DNA of 64,000 bases from Arenivirga flava (GCF_030161575.1 NZ_BSUL01000001.1:62001-126000); one strand, 5' to 3'. Positions 1 to 8,283 are shown, counted from the stretch's first letter. Notes: generated from the sequence alone by a model not told the origin. Program-made: numbers and translations.

Positions 1-1210
1 TGATCGCCTCAGCCCCGAGCCCAGCGTCCGATGCTCGGTAGGCTGCCTCCGTCGCCAGCAACTGGCCGAGCGGCTCGTTGAGCTCGGCGCCCTCCACGAC
101 CTCATCGCTGATGTAGAGCCGGTGGAAGATCGCCTGGTTGAGCCGGCGCCGAACCTCGTCCTCCGCGACCACGTAGAGCTCCTGCGGGTTCTCGAGGAGA
201 CGAAGGTTGGCCTCGATGTAGCGCACGCCCATCTTGAGATCGGTCTCGACGCCACCAAGCTGTCCGGAGAGGCGCTCGCGCTCGAGCTTGATCTTGGACA
301 GTCGCGCCCGGATGCGAGCCTGCGGAACCTCGGGATCGGCCGCGAGATCGAGGAGGTTCTCCTCCTGCACGTCGTAGGACTTGAGCTGCTCGCGGAGCTG
401 TCGCTGGAGCAGGCGCTGAGCGTCGGACTGGTCGGCGATCGTGCCCGTCATGAGGTCGCGCATCGCAGCGATGAAGTCGGGGCCGAAGCGCTTCGTCTTG
501 TAGAAGTCCTCGACCGCGTACTCAACGCGCAGCACGTTGTGGTGCGGCTGGTTGCAGTCGCGCTCTCGCCGGCCAGGGCAGAAGAAGTAGTAGTACTCGC
601 CGCCATTGCGCCCAACCGCCCGCTGCAGGATGAGACGCTGCTCGACACCGAATCGGCGCCTGCATTCACCGCAGTAGACGGAGCCCTTGAGGTAATGGTG
701 GTGCTCACGGCGACGCTCACCCGAACGACCTCGTGATTCGACGAGTGCCTGTACGGCATTGAACAGTTCTTCGTCAATCAGCGGCTCGTGGCGCCCGGCG
801 AACTGCTCGCCCTTGTAGCTGACGATGCCGACGTAGTAACTGTCGGTGAGCATCTGGTGGATCTTGTTGACCGATACCGGGCCGGCGGGGCGACTTGCTG
901 TCGGGCGCGTAGTGAGGCCGCGCTCCGTCAACTCGTCCACGATGTCATTGAGGGTGTAGTTGCCGGTGGCGTAAAGCTCGAACGCGAGCTTGACGAAGGG
1001 GGCCCGATCCGGGTCGAGACCGACCGTGCGGATTTGCCGGCCCTCGCTCGAGTCGATCACGTTGAGGTAGCCGAGCTTGGCCTTGCCGAGCGTTCCACCG
1101 CGCCTGGCCTTCTCGCCCATCTTGAAGGCGATGTCAGCTCCTGAAGCCTTGGACTGGTACTCATTGATCACGGCCAGCATGCCGGGGACTGCCCCGACTT
1201 TGGTTGACAT
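1..1210 (-). pseudogene. Large serine recombinase, catalytic domain missing, runs off left end
   Basis: The minus-strand frame is open from position 1210 to the window edge (about 403 codons seen). It reads as the middle and C-terminal part of a large serine recombinase. A conserved block ending in the LGY and TTRP motifs (residues about 40-102) matches the recombinase domain, followed by a zinc ribbon with Cys at about 179, 182, 210 and 218 and then a long coiled-coil-like charged tail. The N-terminal resolvase domain with its catalytic serine is absent. The first seven or so codons come from the terminal repeat of the adjacent insertion sequence, so the ATG at 1210 is an accident of the insertion. 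The missing part is not on the other side of the element. I read this as an inactivated integrase or recombinase of a lost mobile element. Confidence 0.85.
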
Positions 1211-1245
1211 CTGAGTTCTGAGGCCCGTGGGTCTCTGATGGAAGG

Positions 1246-1542
1246 ATGTTCCCTGTGCCGAAGCCGTATCCGAAAGAGTTCCGTGACGATGTCGTGGCCG
1301 TCGCCCGACGCGGGCAAGCGCCGCTGGTCCAGATCGCGAAGGACTTCGGGATCTCCGAAGGCTCGTTGACGAACTGGATCAAGCGCGCCGACATCGAAGA
1401 CGGCGTTCGTGCCGGTGCGAGCGACGCCGACCGTGCCGAACTGCGTGAAGCGAGGAAGCGGATCCGTTTGCTCGAGCAGGAGAACGAGGTGCTGCGGCGG
1501 GCGGCGGCGTATCTGTCGCAGGCAAACCTGCCGGGAAAATAG
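1246..1542 (+). CDS. IS3-family transposase OrfA
   Basis: A 98-residue protein with an N-terminal helix-turn-helix (residues about 8-45, recognisable by the YPKEFR start and the FGISEGSLTNWI helix) and a C-terminal leucine-zipper-like coiled coil (about 62-90), the usual layout of IS3 OrfA. It binds the element ends and helps multimerise the transposase. It ends in TAG at 1540. Just before the stop, at 1533-1539, the bases read G GGA AAA in frame, a canonical slippery heptamer, so a fraction of ribosomes should shift by -1 into orfB. Confidence 0.93.
   Translation: MFPVPKPYPKEFRDDVVAVARRGQAPLVQIAKDFGISEGSLTNWIKRADIEDGVRAGASDADRAELREARKRIRLLEQENEVLRRAAAYLSQANLPGK
1533..1539 (+). promoter_or_regulatory. 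-1 ribosomal frameshift site between orfA and orfB
   Basis: The heptamer G GGA AAA sits in the orfA frame immediately before the orfA stop. A -1 slip gives a protein that passes through IVFPLVREM into orfB, which matches the residues normally found at the OrfA/OrfB junction of this IS3 group. The -1 frame is open across the junction. The fused product would be about 399 residues. Confidence 0.8.
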
Positions 1543-1562
1543 TCTTCCCGCTCGTCCGAGAG

Positions 1563-2444
1563 ATGGCCGAGCCCGGCGCCCGCGTGCGGGTGCCGGTCGC
1601 GGTGGCGTTGCGGGTCCTCGGCCTCTCGAGGCAGGGGTATTACCAGTGGTTGGCGGAGCCGGTGTCCCAGCGGGACTGGGACGACGCGCATGTCATCGAC
1701 GCGCTGCGCGTCGAGCACGACAAGGACGCGACGCTCGGGTACCGGTTCCTGACCGACGAGCTCGCCAGTGAGCACGACCTGGTCGTGGGCGAGAACCGGG
1801 TGGCGCGACTGTGTCGTATCGCGGGCATCCAGGCCTCACACCACCCCAAACGCAGCAAGGCCGGCAGCGCCGGGCCCGCCCCGCACGACGATCTCCTCGC
1901 GATCGTCGACGAGCACGGCGTCGTCCGGCACCGGTTCGTCGCGGCCGGGCCGAACACGGTCTGGTTGTGGGACATCTCCGAGCACCCGACCCGGGAGGGC
2001 AAGGTCTACATCTGCGCGATCAAGGACCTCTGGTCGAACAAGATCGTCGGCTACTCCATCGGCGACCGCATGCGCGGCGAACTCGTCCGCGCAGCCCTGC
2101 GCAACGCGATCGCGTTGCGCTCCCCGGTCGGCACGATCTGCCACTCCGACCGAGGCGGCCAATTTTGTGCCAAGAAGACCCACGAGCTCCTGCAACGTCA
2201 CGGGCTCGTCGGGTCGATGGGCCGCTCCTACGGCGCTGGCGACAACGCGAGCATGGAGAGCTTCTTCGCGCTGCTGCAGAAGAACGTCCTCAACACGCGC
2301 CGGTGGGAAACCCGGCAGGACTTGCGCCTGGCGATGGTGTCCTGGATCGAGACGAAGTACAACCGGCGCCGCCGCCAACGCGGCCTCGGGAAACTCACCC
2401 CGGTCGAGTTTGAGATGATCTACACGGCCGCAAAGGCGGCCTGA
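1563..2444 (+). CDS. IS3-family transposase OrfB (integrase catalytic core)
   Basis: A 293-residue DDE transposase. An HTH_21-like region (residues about 1-90, with LGYRFLTDEL) precedes the rve catalytic core. The triad can be placed: Asp in VWLWDIS (about 139), Asp in CHSDRGGQF (about 197) and Glu in NASMESFF (about 233). No break is seen, so the element may still be active when OrfA and OrfB are joined by frameshifting. The ATG at 1563 is in frame with the shifted reading and may not be used on its own. Confidence 0.94.
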   Translation: MAEPGARVRVPVAVALRVLGLSRQGYYQWLAEPVSQRDWDDAHVIDALRVEHDKDATLGYRFLTDELASEHDLVVGENRVARLCRIAGIQASHHPKRSKAGSAGPAPHDDLLAIVDEHGVVRHRFVAAGPNTVWLWDISEHPTREGKVYICAIKDLWSNKIVGYSIGDRMRGELVRAALRNAIALRSPVGTICHSDRGGQFCAKKTHELLQRHGLVGSMGRSYGAGDNASMESFFALLQKNVLNTRRWETRQDLRLAMVSWIETKYNRRRRQRGLGKLTPVEFEMIYTAAKAA

Positions 2445-2574
2445 TTTCTACAACCCCCCGACTGTCAACCAAACTCGGGGCAATCCCATCTGTGGTTTGT
2501 CGGAGATTAGGACTGGGACTCGTAAGGCGCTCGAAACGTGCGGCGGCGCGACCTCATTGCTAGGGCGTGGACGG

Positions 2575-2862
2575 TCACCTCGACCGAGTTGGCAGCCCGC
2601 GCCGCTTCAGCAGCGCGCGGATCGTCTCGCGGTGCACCTCGAACTCGACGGCCAGCGCCCGGGCAGACTCGCCCGCTTGATGCCGCTCAACGAGCTCGTC
2701 GATCCGCGCCTTCGACAACCTTCCCGACCGCTCGAGGGTTTTATTCACAGCAGGTGTCTCGAGCCGCGGAAGCCGGATCTCGCCCCGAGAAGCCCGATCC
2801 AGCAGCTCGATCACTGCATTCGCGGCCCTCGCGTGGTTGGAGTAGTGTCCCAGCACTTCCAC
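2575..2862 (-). CDS. Small helix-turn-helix protein, recombinase-associated
   Basis: A 95-residue basic protein. The C-terminal half (residues about 48-90) is a Hin/resolvase-type helix-turn-helix with the pattern ERHQAGESARALAVEF followed by a recognition helix and a terminal LKRRGL. The first half carries the repeat-shared segment (VIELLDRASRGEIRLPR). Stand-alone proteins of this kind are known beside serine recombinases in actinomycetes; its role is not known to me. A 135-base part of the gene recurs in degraded form at 7204-7337. It may be a functional DNA-binding protein or a remnant of the same lost element as the recombinase. Confidence 0.6.
   Translation of the reverse strand: MEVLGHYSNHARAANAVIELLDRASRGEIRLPRLETPAVNKTLERSGRLSKARIDELVERHQAGESARALAVEFEVHRETIRALLKRRGLPTRSR
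2679..2813 (+). repeat. Direct repeat copy A (shared with 7204-7337)
   Basis: About 135 bases inside the small helix-turn-helix gene match 7204-7337 in the same orientation with scattered substitutions and one-base gaps. The two copies bracket the hydrolase/lipoprotein array. Confidence 0.8.
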
Positions 2863-3059
2863 CGAAGAGACGGTCGGATGGACGGTTGATGAGACGGGTG
2901 TGAGCTCGGCTGATCAGCTGGTTCCGTGAAGACCGTCGTGGTCGTCGTCATGCGTTGTGCTGCTGTAGTCCTGCTGCCCTCCCCGAATGAGCCACGCTTG
3001 CGACCGTGCCTGACTAGGCTCGACGCGCTGCGCAGGCGGCGGGATATCGGGGGATCGAC
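2863..3059. other. Intergenic region upstream of the EccC-like fragment
   Basis: No gene is supported here. The hexamer TAGGCT at 3015-3020 is the same -10-like sequence seen before metY, kgd and sigR, and it lies 40 bases before the GTG start at 3060. I see no convincing -35. Confidence 0.4.
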
Positions 3060-3554
3060 GTGCGATTGAAGCTGACGGTGCGTTCGGAGCGCGGCGACGA
3101 CGACGTGGTGGTGTCGTGCGACGCGACGGCGACGGTCGGGGATCTCGCGTCGGCGCTGTTCCGGCAGACGGTGGAGCAGCGGCTGCGGCAGCCGGTGACG
3201 TTGTGGACGGATGGCGGCGGGCGTACCGCCCCACGCGTGCTGAGCCCGTTGTTGTCCGTGCACGAGGCCGGGATCGGCTCGGGTGCGTTGGTGTCGGTAA
3301 CGAGCCCGGAGGGTCCGGACGACGCCTTCGTGACTGCGCGGGCGACGGTCGTGGTGGAGGAGCCGCGCCGTGAGCGGCGCACGGTTCCCTTGGGCGACGG
3401 GGTGGCTTTCATCGGCCGGGATTCGGCTGCGCAGATCCGGTTGAACGATCCGAAGGTGTCCCGCCGTCACGCGAGCCTGCAGCTCGACGTCATCGCTCGC
3501 GAAGCCGATAACCAGCGCGCTCTAGAGGACATCAAGGCGGTGATGGAGCGATGA
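3060..3554 (+). pseudogene. Chimera: EccC-like/FHA N-terminus fused to hydrolase C-terminus
   Basis: A 164-codon frame starting at GTG 3060. Residues about 1-85 resemble the N-terminal ubiquitin-like region of actinobacterial FtsK/SpoIIIE-type type VII secretion ATPases. Residues about 105-143 are an FHA start (FIGRD and SRRHASLQLD). The frame then jumps, near base 3480, into about 20 residues (ending LEDIKAVMER) that align with the C-termini of the hydrolase at 5609 and of the remnant at 6503. All ATPase modules are missing. It is a deletion product joining an eccC-like gene to a hydrolase gene. Its stop overlaps the next lipoprotein start by ATGA. Confidence 0.7.
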
Positions 3555-4045
3555 GGGGCAGAGCACGAGCAACGGCGACCGTCGGCGCGCTCGTCATCGC
3601 GATGCTCTTGACGGGGTGCGGAACGGAGGACCCGGTGGCCCAGGATCTCGAATCGGCCAAGCGCGCTGCGCAACAGCAGCAGGAGGCGATCGTTGCCTTG
3701 CTGCCGCAGGAGCTGATCGCATCACTCGAGCAGCCCGACACCGGTGTGCTGATGGCGTGCGAGTCGGAGGGCAGCGCGCAATGGACTGGAAGGGCGACCG
3801 TCGTGCTGTCCGAGCTGCCGGATCTCGAAGCGACGTTGGCGAGCATCGCAGCGGCATTCGAGGAACGAGGCTTCGCTGCACGGTGGGACCAGACGATCTC
3901 CGGCGAGCCGCGGGTGCAGCTGCTCGGAGCCGATGGCGATTCGTATCTCGTGTCGCCTTGGGCGGAGGAAATGAGTATCGGTGTGGCCTCCGCCTCGCCG
4001 TGCTTCCCGCTCGCTGATGACGAGCACCCAGGTCTGGTCGTCTGA
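3551..4045 (+). CDS. Lipoprotein A of the hydrolase/lipoprotein array
   Basis: A 164-residue predicted lipoprotein with a basic N-terminus, a hydrophobic segment and the lipobox LTGC (Cys at about residue 24). The mature part has a helical stretch rich in Glu, Ala and Gln, then a conserved WTGRATV motif and a C-terminal conserved Cys (SASPCF). It is paralogous to the proteins at 5609-6112 and 6500-6997, sharing the EAK/SAK helix, LMACES or LSCSDD, WTGR and a terminal S-C pattern. It should sit on the outer face of the membrane. The start overlaps the upstream hydrolase-derived stop by ATGA. I infer an immunity-type role from context; this has no direct support in the sequence. Confidence 0.8.
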   Translation: MRGRARATATVGALVIAMLLTGCGTEDPVAQDLESAKRAAQQQQEAIVALLPQELIASLEQPDTGVLMACESEGSAQWTGRATVVLSELPDLEATLASIAAAFEERGFAARWDQTISGEPRVQLLGADGDSYLVSPWAEEMSIGVASASPCFPLADDEHPGLVV

Positions 4046-4200
4046 AATCGAATCCGGCTCGAAATGTCGGAGTGTGGAGATGCGGGCGTGTCCGTGACTG
4101 ACTTCCTCCCGCCGGATCGCCCCGCGGTCAGCCTTCTCGTGACTTCGCGCTGCGGCAACGAAGCTGAGGGAGGCTGAGCCACGACGACGACGGTAGTGAA

Positions 4201-5609
4201 ATGACCAAGCCCATGCGACAACAACGGCTGCTGATCGCGGCGCCTCTCGGGTCGATGTTGCTCGCCAGATGCGCGACAGCCGATGTGAAAGAGAGCCCGT
4301 GTTCACGATCGAAGTCGTCTGCCGCATCGAGTCTGCTCAGCGAATCGACGTTGCTCATCGGAGCCGTCCAGTTGGGTTCGGCTGCTGTCGAGGGCGTACT
4401 CGCTCAGACCACGAGCATCCATCAGGCTCGTGTTGGTGCGGTCGCCAACCTGCTCGCTGTCGAGAAGGCCGGAGTGCGGGGCGCGATCCTCGAGTTCACC
4501 GGGGTCGACGAGCAAGCCGGCGAGACGGGGCGTCGGCTGGGAGCGGCCATCGGACATGGTGGGCGTCATTGGGCGAGCCTCAGCAGACCGCGCTGGTCCT
4601 CGGGGCCGCCGGTGCCATCGGCGCCCTCGGAGGGATCCCACCCCTCGCCCGCGCAGCCGCGAACCGGGTTAACGCGACAAGAGCGCTGACGACGATCGAC
4701 GAGGAAATCCGCAGCGCCGAGGAATCCAGGCCGAGCGGAGCGCTCCGTGAGGAGGTATTCGCTGATCATCTCGAGAAACTTCGCGATGAGCGCACCTACG
4801 TCGCTAAGGTCGCTGAGGGCAGCGTGCAGCTCTATCTCTGGGACCGCGACCGCGGGCACATCGTCGAAATGGTCGGTGACTTCACGAAGGAGTACCACCG
4901 CGTCATCACCTACACGCCGGGTACATTCACGAACATGCAGTCGTTCTACGACGGTTCCGTGCAAGAGGCAGCGAAGTGGTTCACCGGAGAGAACTCCGGG
5001 GCGGTCGGTTTCGTCTGGAAAGGTGCCGAGTTCCCGGGGCAAACTCGCGAGCTCGGCAAGCCCGTCGACACCTTCGTCGGGATCAACGAGGCCAACGCCC
5101 AGCAGCTCGCACTGGATACCGGCTCCGCGCTCGCTGCTTTCCAGGACGGGATCCGGGCCGATCCCCGCATTGACGGCAGCCAGAGCATCGCGATGGGGCA
5201 CAGCTGGGGTCTCGCAGCGACGACGGGATCGGAGGTCGCCGGCGCGCACTATGACCAGGTGCACTCGCTGGCCGGCGCCTGGATGCCGCAGGGCTGGGAC
5301 GCCGACGGCGACACCGGCTACCACCATTGGTCATACACCGACTTCCTATCGGTCGCGCAGGACTTCGGGCTCGTCGGTGAAGGGAACGTGCCTGATACGG
5401 ATCCCGCTTTCACGAGCACGATCTACGAATCCGACGAGGACTCGACGATCTACATTCCGACGACGACAAATCCCTGGGCACCGACCCCGCCCGGCGAGAT
5501 CCGGAGCGCGTCCGGCGCCGGACTGACGGAGAATCACACCCTGATCGCAACGCAGGAGGACAAGAACTTGGAGGCGCTCCTGGACATGCGCGCGAGGATG
5601 GACCGGTGA
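4201..5609 (+). pseudogene. Alpha/beta-hydrolase (DUF1023-like), frame break near 4530
   Basis: The frame from about 4545 to 5609 encodes a DUF1023-type hydrolase. It contains the WWASL..QQ..L and IPPLARAAANR segments typical of the family, and the nucleophile elbow GHSWG at base about 5198, then a YHHW motif. Proteins of this family are commonly found with type VII secretion substrates. Upstream, the coding signal is in another frame (4201 to about 4545), a helical region. Restoring one base in the G run 4527-4530 would join both frames into about 469 residues, so the break could be real or an assembly error. The first 30 residues (MTKPMRQQ.., ending in MLLARC) resemble a lipoprotein signal and may come from a lost lipoprotein copy. 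The stop overlaps the next lipoprotein start. Confidence 0.65.
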
Positions 5610-6112
5610 TGTCGAGAATGCGCAAAGTCGCAGGTATGGCGGTGCTCGGTGCAGTGATGACGCTCACCGCGTGCGCCAGCGTGGAGGAGGAACCGGTGGT
5701 GGACGAGACGATCACGCTCGAGACAGCGAAGCAAACGACGATGCAGGTGGAGCGACAGATCGCTGAGCTGGTCCCCGATGTCTCCCCGGATGCAATCCAA
5801 CAGCAGCAGGAAGGCGTTCTGCTGAGCTGTTCCGATGACGGAGTCAAGCGCTGGACCGGACGCACCACTGTGGCGGTCGATCCTGGTCGCTCCGACGGTC
5901 TGCTCGATGCGGTACAAGAGCACTTCGCGGCGCTCGAAGGTTTCGAATCGCTCCGCGAGACCTCGCAGGGCGGCATCGATCTGACGACGGTGCGCCGAGA
6001 CGGTTACCTCTGGCTCGTGTCCATCGAGCGGGACGGAGCGTTGCTCGACGTCACCTCAGGATCCGCGTGCATCCGTCTCGCGCCGTCGGAGGAGCGACTC
6101 AGCTCGTACTGA
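5609..6112 (+). CDS. Lipoprotein B of the hydrolase/lipoprotein array
   Basis: About 167 residues with a signal peptide ending in the lipobox LTAC (Cys near residue 22). The mature part has the family features: an acidic linker, a helix with LETAKQTTMQVERQ, then LLSCSDDG, WTGRTTV and a terminal SACIRL. It is paralogous to lipoproteins A and C. Two starts are possible, GTG 5606 (overlap GTGA with the hydrolase stop) and ATG 5609 (overlap TGATG); either gives translational coupling to the hydrolase. This is the only lipoprotein in the array that still follows a nearly full hydrolase gene. Confidence 0.8.
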   Translation: MSRMRKVAGMAVLGAVMTLTACASVEEEPVVDETITLETAKQTTMQVERQIAELVPDVSPDAIQQQQEGVLLSCSDDGVKRWTGRTTVAVDPGRSDGLLDAVQEHFAALEGFESLRETSQGGIDLTTVRRDGYLWLVSIERDGALLDVTSGSACIRLAPSEERLSSY

Positions 6113-6200
6113 CTTCGTGGGCAGTGGGCCGCCGCCTCAGTGATGCGGGGCGGTCAGCAGGCGAGGTGTCGAAGCTTCTCGGCATTCAGCAAGGTGGGAC

Positions 6201-6503
6201 GACCGCGCCGGAACTCGCTATCACCACTGGGCCTACACCGACATCCTGACGATCGGTCAGACGACGGGACTCATCTGGAATGGTCGCATCTCAGCCAACG
6301 ACGATGCGTTCTCGTCAACCGTCTACGAGCGAGAGGGTGACTTTGACTTCTATCTTGGGAGTGGCGGGGCGCTCAGTATCGAAGGCGAGACACCCAGCTT
6401 TCCGCTTTCGACGACGCCGGTCGAGAATCACGTGCTCATCGCCTCTGACGAGCTGGAGAACCACAGGGTGCTTGAAGACGTATTGGTCGAGTTACGGCGA
6501 TGA
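6201..6503 (+). pseudogene. 3' remnant of a second hydrolase gene
   Basis: Frame 6201-6503 encodes RYHHWAYTDIL, then a region aligning with the last 95 or so residues of the 5609 hydrolase, ending VLEDVLVELRR. No nucleophile elbow or N-terminal part is present. The remnant keeps the stop codon that overlaps the start of lipoprotein C by ATGA, showing that the same hydrolase-lipoprotein cassette once stood here in full. Confidence 0.8.
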
Positions 6504-6997
6504 GTAAACGGAGACTGCTGGCCGTCCTCCTAGGCGGCGCGATGATGCTGACAGGCTGCACGGCCGGAACGGAGAGCACTGTGGACACTGAACTCTCACT
6601 CGAAGAAGCTAAACAGGGCGCGATAGATCTGGCCTCCGAACTGGCAACGTTCATCCCTGCCAGCGCAGTTGGAGAGATCGAGCGACCACCGGACGGAATC
6701 CTCATGAACTGTGGCGATGACGGGTATCAGTGGACCGGCCGAACTGTGGTGCCGCTGCTTGAGCCGATCGACACCGATGCTTTGGTTGTCAGCATCATCG
6801 AACACTTCGAGGATTCTGTCGATCACGAGGCAATCTCCATCCCCACTGCGGATGGCGAACCTCGAGTACAAGTTCGAGGTCGATTCGGCGCCAGTGCGAT
6901 CGTTGCCGAGCATCCCGACGAACCCGAGATCAGGATTTCATCCCTCTCCTCATGCTTCGTCTTGCCTGAAGGAGTAAGTCCGCTCGGTAGACACTGA
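6500..6997 (+). CDS. Lipoprotein C of the hydrolase/lipoprotein array
   Basis: A 165-residue predicted lipoprotein with the lipobox LTGC (Cys near residue 20), then an acidic linker, the LEEAKQGAIDLASEL helix, LMNCGDDG, WTGRTVV and a terminal SSCFVL. The sequence is the third full paralogue in the array and is free of stops or frame breaks although the hydrolase before it is reduced to a tail. It is the least GC-rich coding stretch of the three, with several A/T-ending codons, which fits an acquired origin. Confidence 0.8.
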   Translation: MSKRRLLAVLLGGAMMLTGCTAGTESTVDTELSLEEAKQGAIDLASELATFIPASAVGEIERPPDGILMNCGDDGYQWTGRTVVPLLEPIDTDALVVSIIEHFEDSVDHEAISIPTADGEPRVQVRGRFGASAIVAEHPDEPEIRISSLSSCFVLPEGVSPLGRH

Positions 6998-7037
6998 GCT
7001 CGGCGAAGCGGTGGCGAGGGAGGACTGACCCGGCAAA

Positions 7038-7190
7038 CAAGGGAGCCGAGTTGCTCGGGCAGACTTGAGAGCTCGGCAAGCCCGTCGACACGTTCACCGG
7101 CATCAACGAGGCCAATGCCCAGCAGCTCGCGTTGGACACTGGCTCCGCGCTCGCCGCTTTCCAGGAGGAGATCCGAACCGAATCCTTGCA
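7038..7190 (+). pseudogene. Internal fragment of a third hydrolase gene, with stop codon
   Basis: About 50 codons match the hydrolase segment around bases 5020-5160 (GAEFPGQT.., ELGKPVDTF.GINEANAQQ, LALDTGSALAAFQ) with an in-frame TGA where the intact gene has an Arg codon. It joins repeat copy B at about 7200. It is a decay product with no likely function. Confidence 0.8.
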
Positions 7191-7203
7191 TCGACGGGGG
7201 TGG

Positions 7204-7337
7204 GATGTCGCTCGACCAGCTCGTCGATCCGCGCCTTCGAGAGCCTTCCCGACCGTTCCAGGGTTCATCCACCGAAGGTGTCTCGAACCGCGGCAACCGG
7301 ATCTCACCCCTCGACGCTCGGTCCAGCAGCTCGATCA
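7204..7337 (+). repeat. Direct repeat copy B (shared with 2679-2813)
   Basis: A degraded copy of part of the small helix-turn-helix gene. On the minus strand it still shows VIELLDRASRGEIRLPR-like codons but is frame-broken. Its end coincides with the stop codon of the LysR gene, so the island's right boundary is here or just left of it. Confidence 0.8.
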
Positions 7338-8276
7338 CCCCAGCAGCGCCACCCCGAACCCCGCCACGACCGCGCGCACCTCGTCGAGGTAGCGCTGCGC
7401 CTGCTCGGTGAGGGGGATCGCGGCGTGGCCGATCCAGCCGATCTCGATGCGCTCGTCCACGTCGAGCGGCACGGCGACGATCTCGGGGTCGAGGTCGTCG
7501 CTGATGATGCCGGTGGAGATCGTGTAGCCGTCGAGGCCGATCATGAGGTTGAAGATCGTCGCCCGGTCGGAGACGCGGATCTGCTGGCGGCTGGAGAGCG
7601 TCGAGAGGATCTCCTCGGCGAAGTAGAACGAGTTGTTGGCGCCCTGGTCGAAGGTCAGGCGAGGCAGGTCGGCGAGATCGTCGAGCGTCGCGCGCTCCCG
7701 GCCGGCGAGGGCGTTGCGCCGGGAGACGAAGATGTGCGGCTCGGCGAAGAAGAGCGGATGGAAGGCGAGGCCGGATTCGCGCAGCAGCTTGTCGATCACG
7801 TTGCGGTTGAAATCGTTGCGGTACAGCACGCCGAGCTCGCTGCGGTGCGTGCGGACGTCCTCGATGATGTCCCAGGTGCGGGTCTCGCGCAGCGAGAACT
7901 CGTACTCCGCCGCCCCGCTGGCCTTGACCATGCGCACGAAGGCGTCGACCACGAAGGAGTAGTGCTGCGCCGAGACGCCGAGCAGCCGGCGCGACGGCGG
8001 CCGGCCGAGGTAGCGCTGCTCGAGCAGCGACGCCTGCTCGACGACCTGGCGGGCGTAGCCGAGGAACTCGACGCCGTCGGTGGTCAGCGTGACACCGCGG
8101 GCGGAGCGCAGCAGCAGGGCGCGGCCGGCCCGCTGCTCGAGGTCCTTCATCGCCGCCGAGATGGTGGGCTGCGCCACGTAGAGCACGTCGGCGGCAGCGC
8201 TGATCGAGCCCTCCGCGGCGACCTCGATGAAGTACTGCAGCTGCTGCAGCGTGATGCCGCTCGTGCGCTTCGCCAT
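7335..8276 (-). CDS. LysR-family transcriptional regulator
   Basis: A 313-residue LysR regulator. It has an N-terminal winged helix-turn-helix (residues about 8-65, ITLQQLQYFIEVA and AQPTISAAMKDLE), a linker helix and a two-lobe effector domain. I chose ATG 8276 over the TTG at 8282. It is divergent from mesX-mesD across about 100 bases, the standard arrangement for a LysR protein controlling its neighbour, so regulation of the methionine synthase pair, perhaps in response to a methionine precursor, is the likely role. Its stop lies in repeat copy B, which means the accessory island abuts the gene exactly at its 3' end. Confidence 0.9.
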   Translation of the reverse strand: MAKRTSGITLQQLQYFIEVAAEGSISAAADVLYVAQPTISAAMKDLEQRAGRALLLRSARGVTLTTDGVEFLGYARQVVEQASLLEQRYLGRPPSRRLLGVSAQHYSFVVDAFVRMVKASGAAEYEFSLRETRTWDIIEDVRTHRSELGVLYRNDFNRNVIDKLLRESGLAFHPLFFAEPHIFVSRRNALAGRERATLDDLADLPRLTFDQGANNSFYFAEEILSTLSSRQQIRVSDRATIFNLMIGLDGYTISTGIISDDLDPEIVAVPLDVDERIEIGWIGHAAIPLTEQAQRYLDEVRAVVAGFGVALLG

Positions 8277-8283
8277 AGTCAAA

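Larger units (their letters stand above)
1190..2482 (+). mobile_element. IS3-family insertion sequence, complete
   Basis: The element is bounded by 20-base imperfect inverted repeats at 1190-1209 and 2463-2482, starting TG and ending CA as IS3-family ends do; they differ at one position. Between them lie orfA and orfB in different frames. Length is 1293 bases, normal for the family. No 3-4 base target duplication is seen: the left flank ends in GGAC and the right begins ATCC. The flanking genes also do not rejoin across it. It therefore probably took part in a deletion or rearrangement after insertion. Confidence 0.92.

Noticed and set aside
122..1144. Plus-strand frames at 122-736 and 788-1144
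   Set aside because: They lie opposite the recombinase frame and show no domain; the minus-strand reading has clear recombinase and zinc-ribbon motifs.
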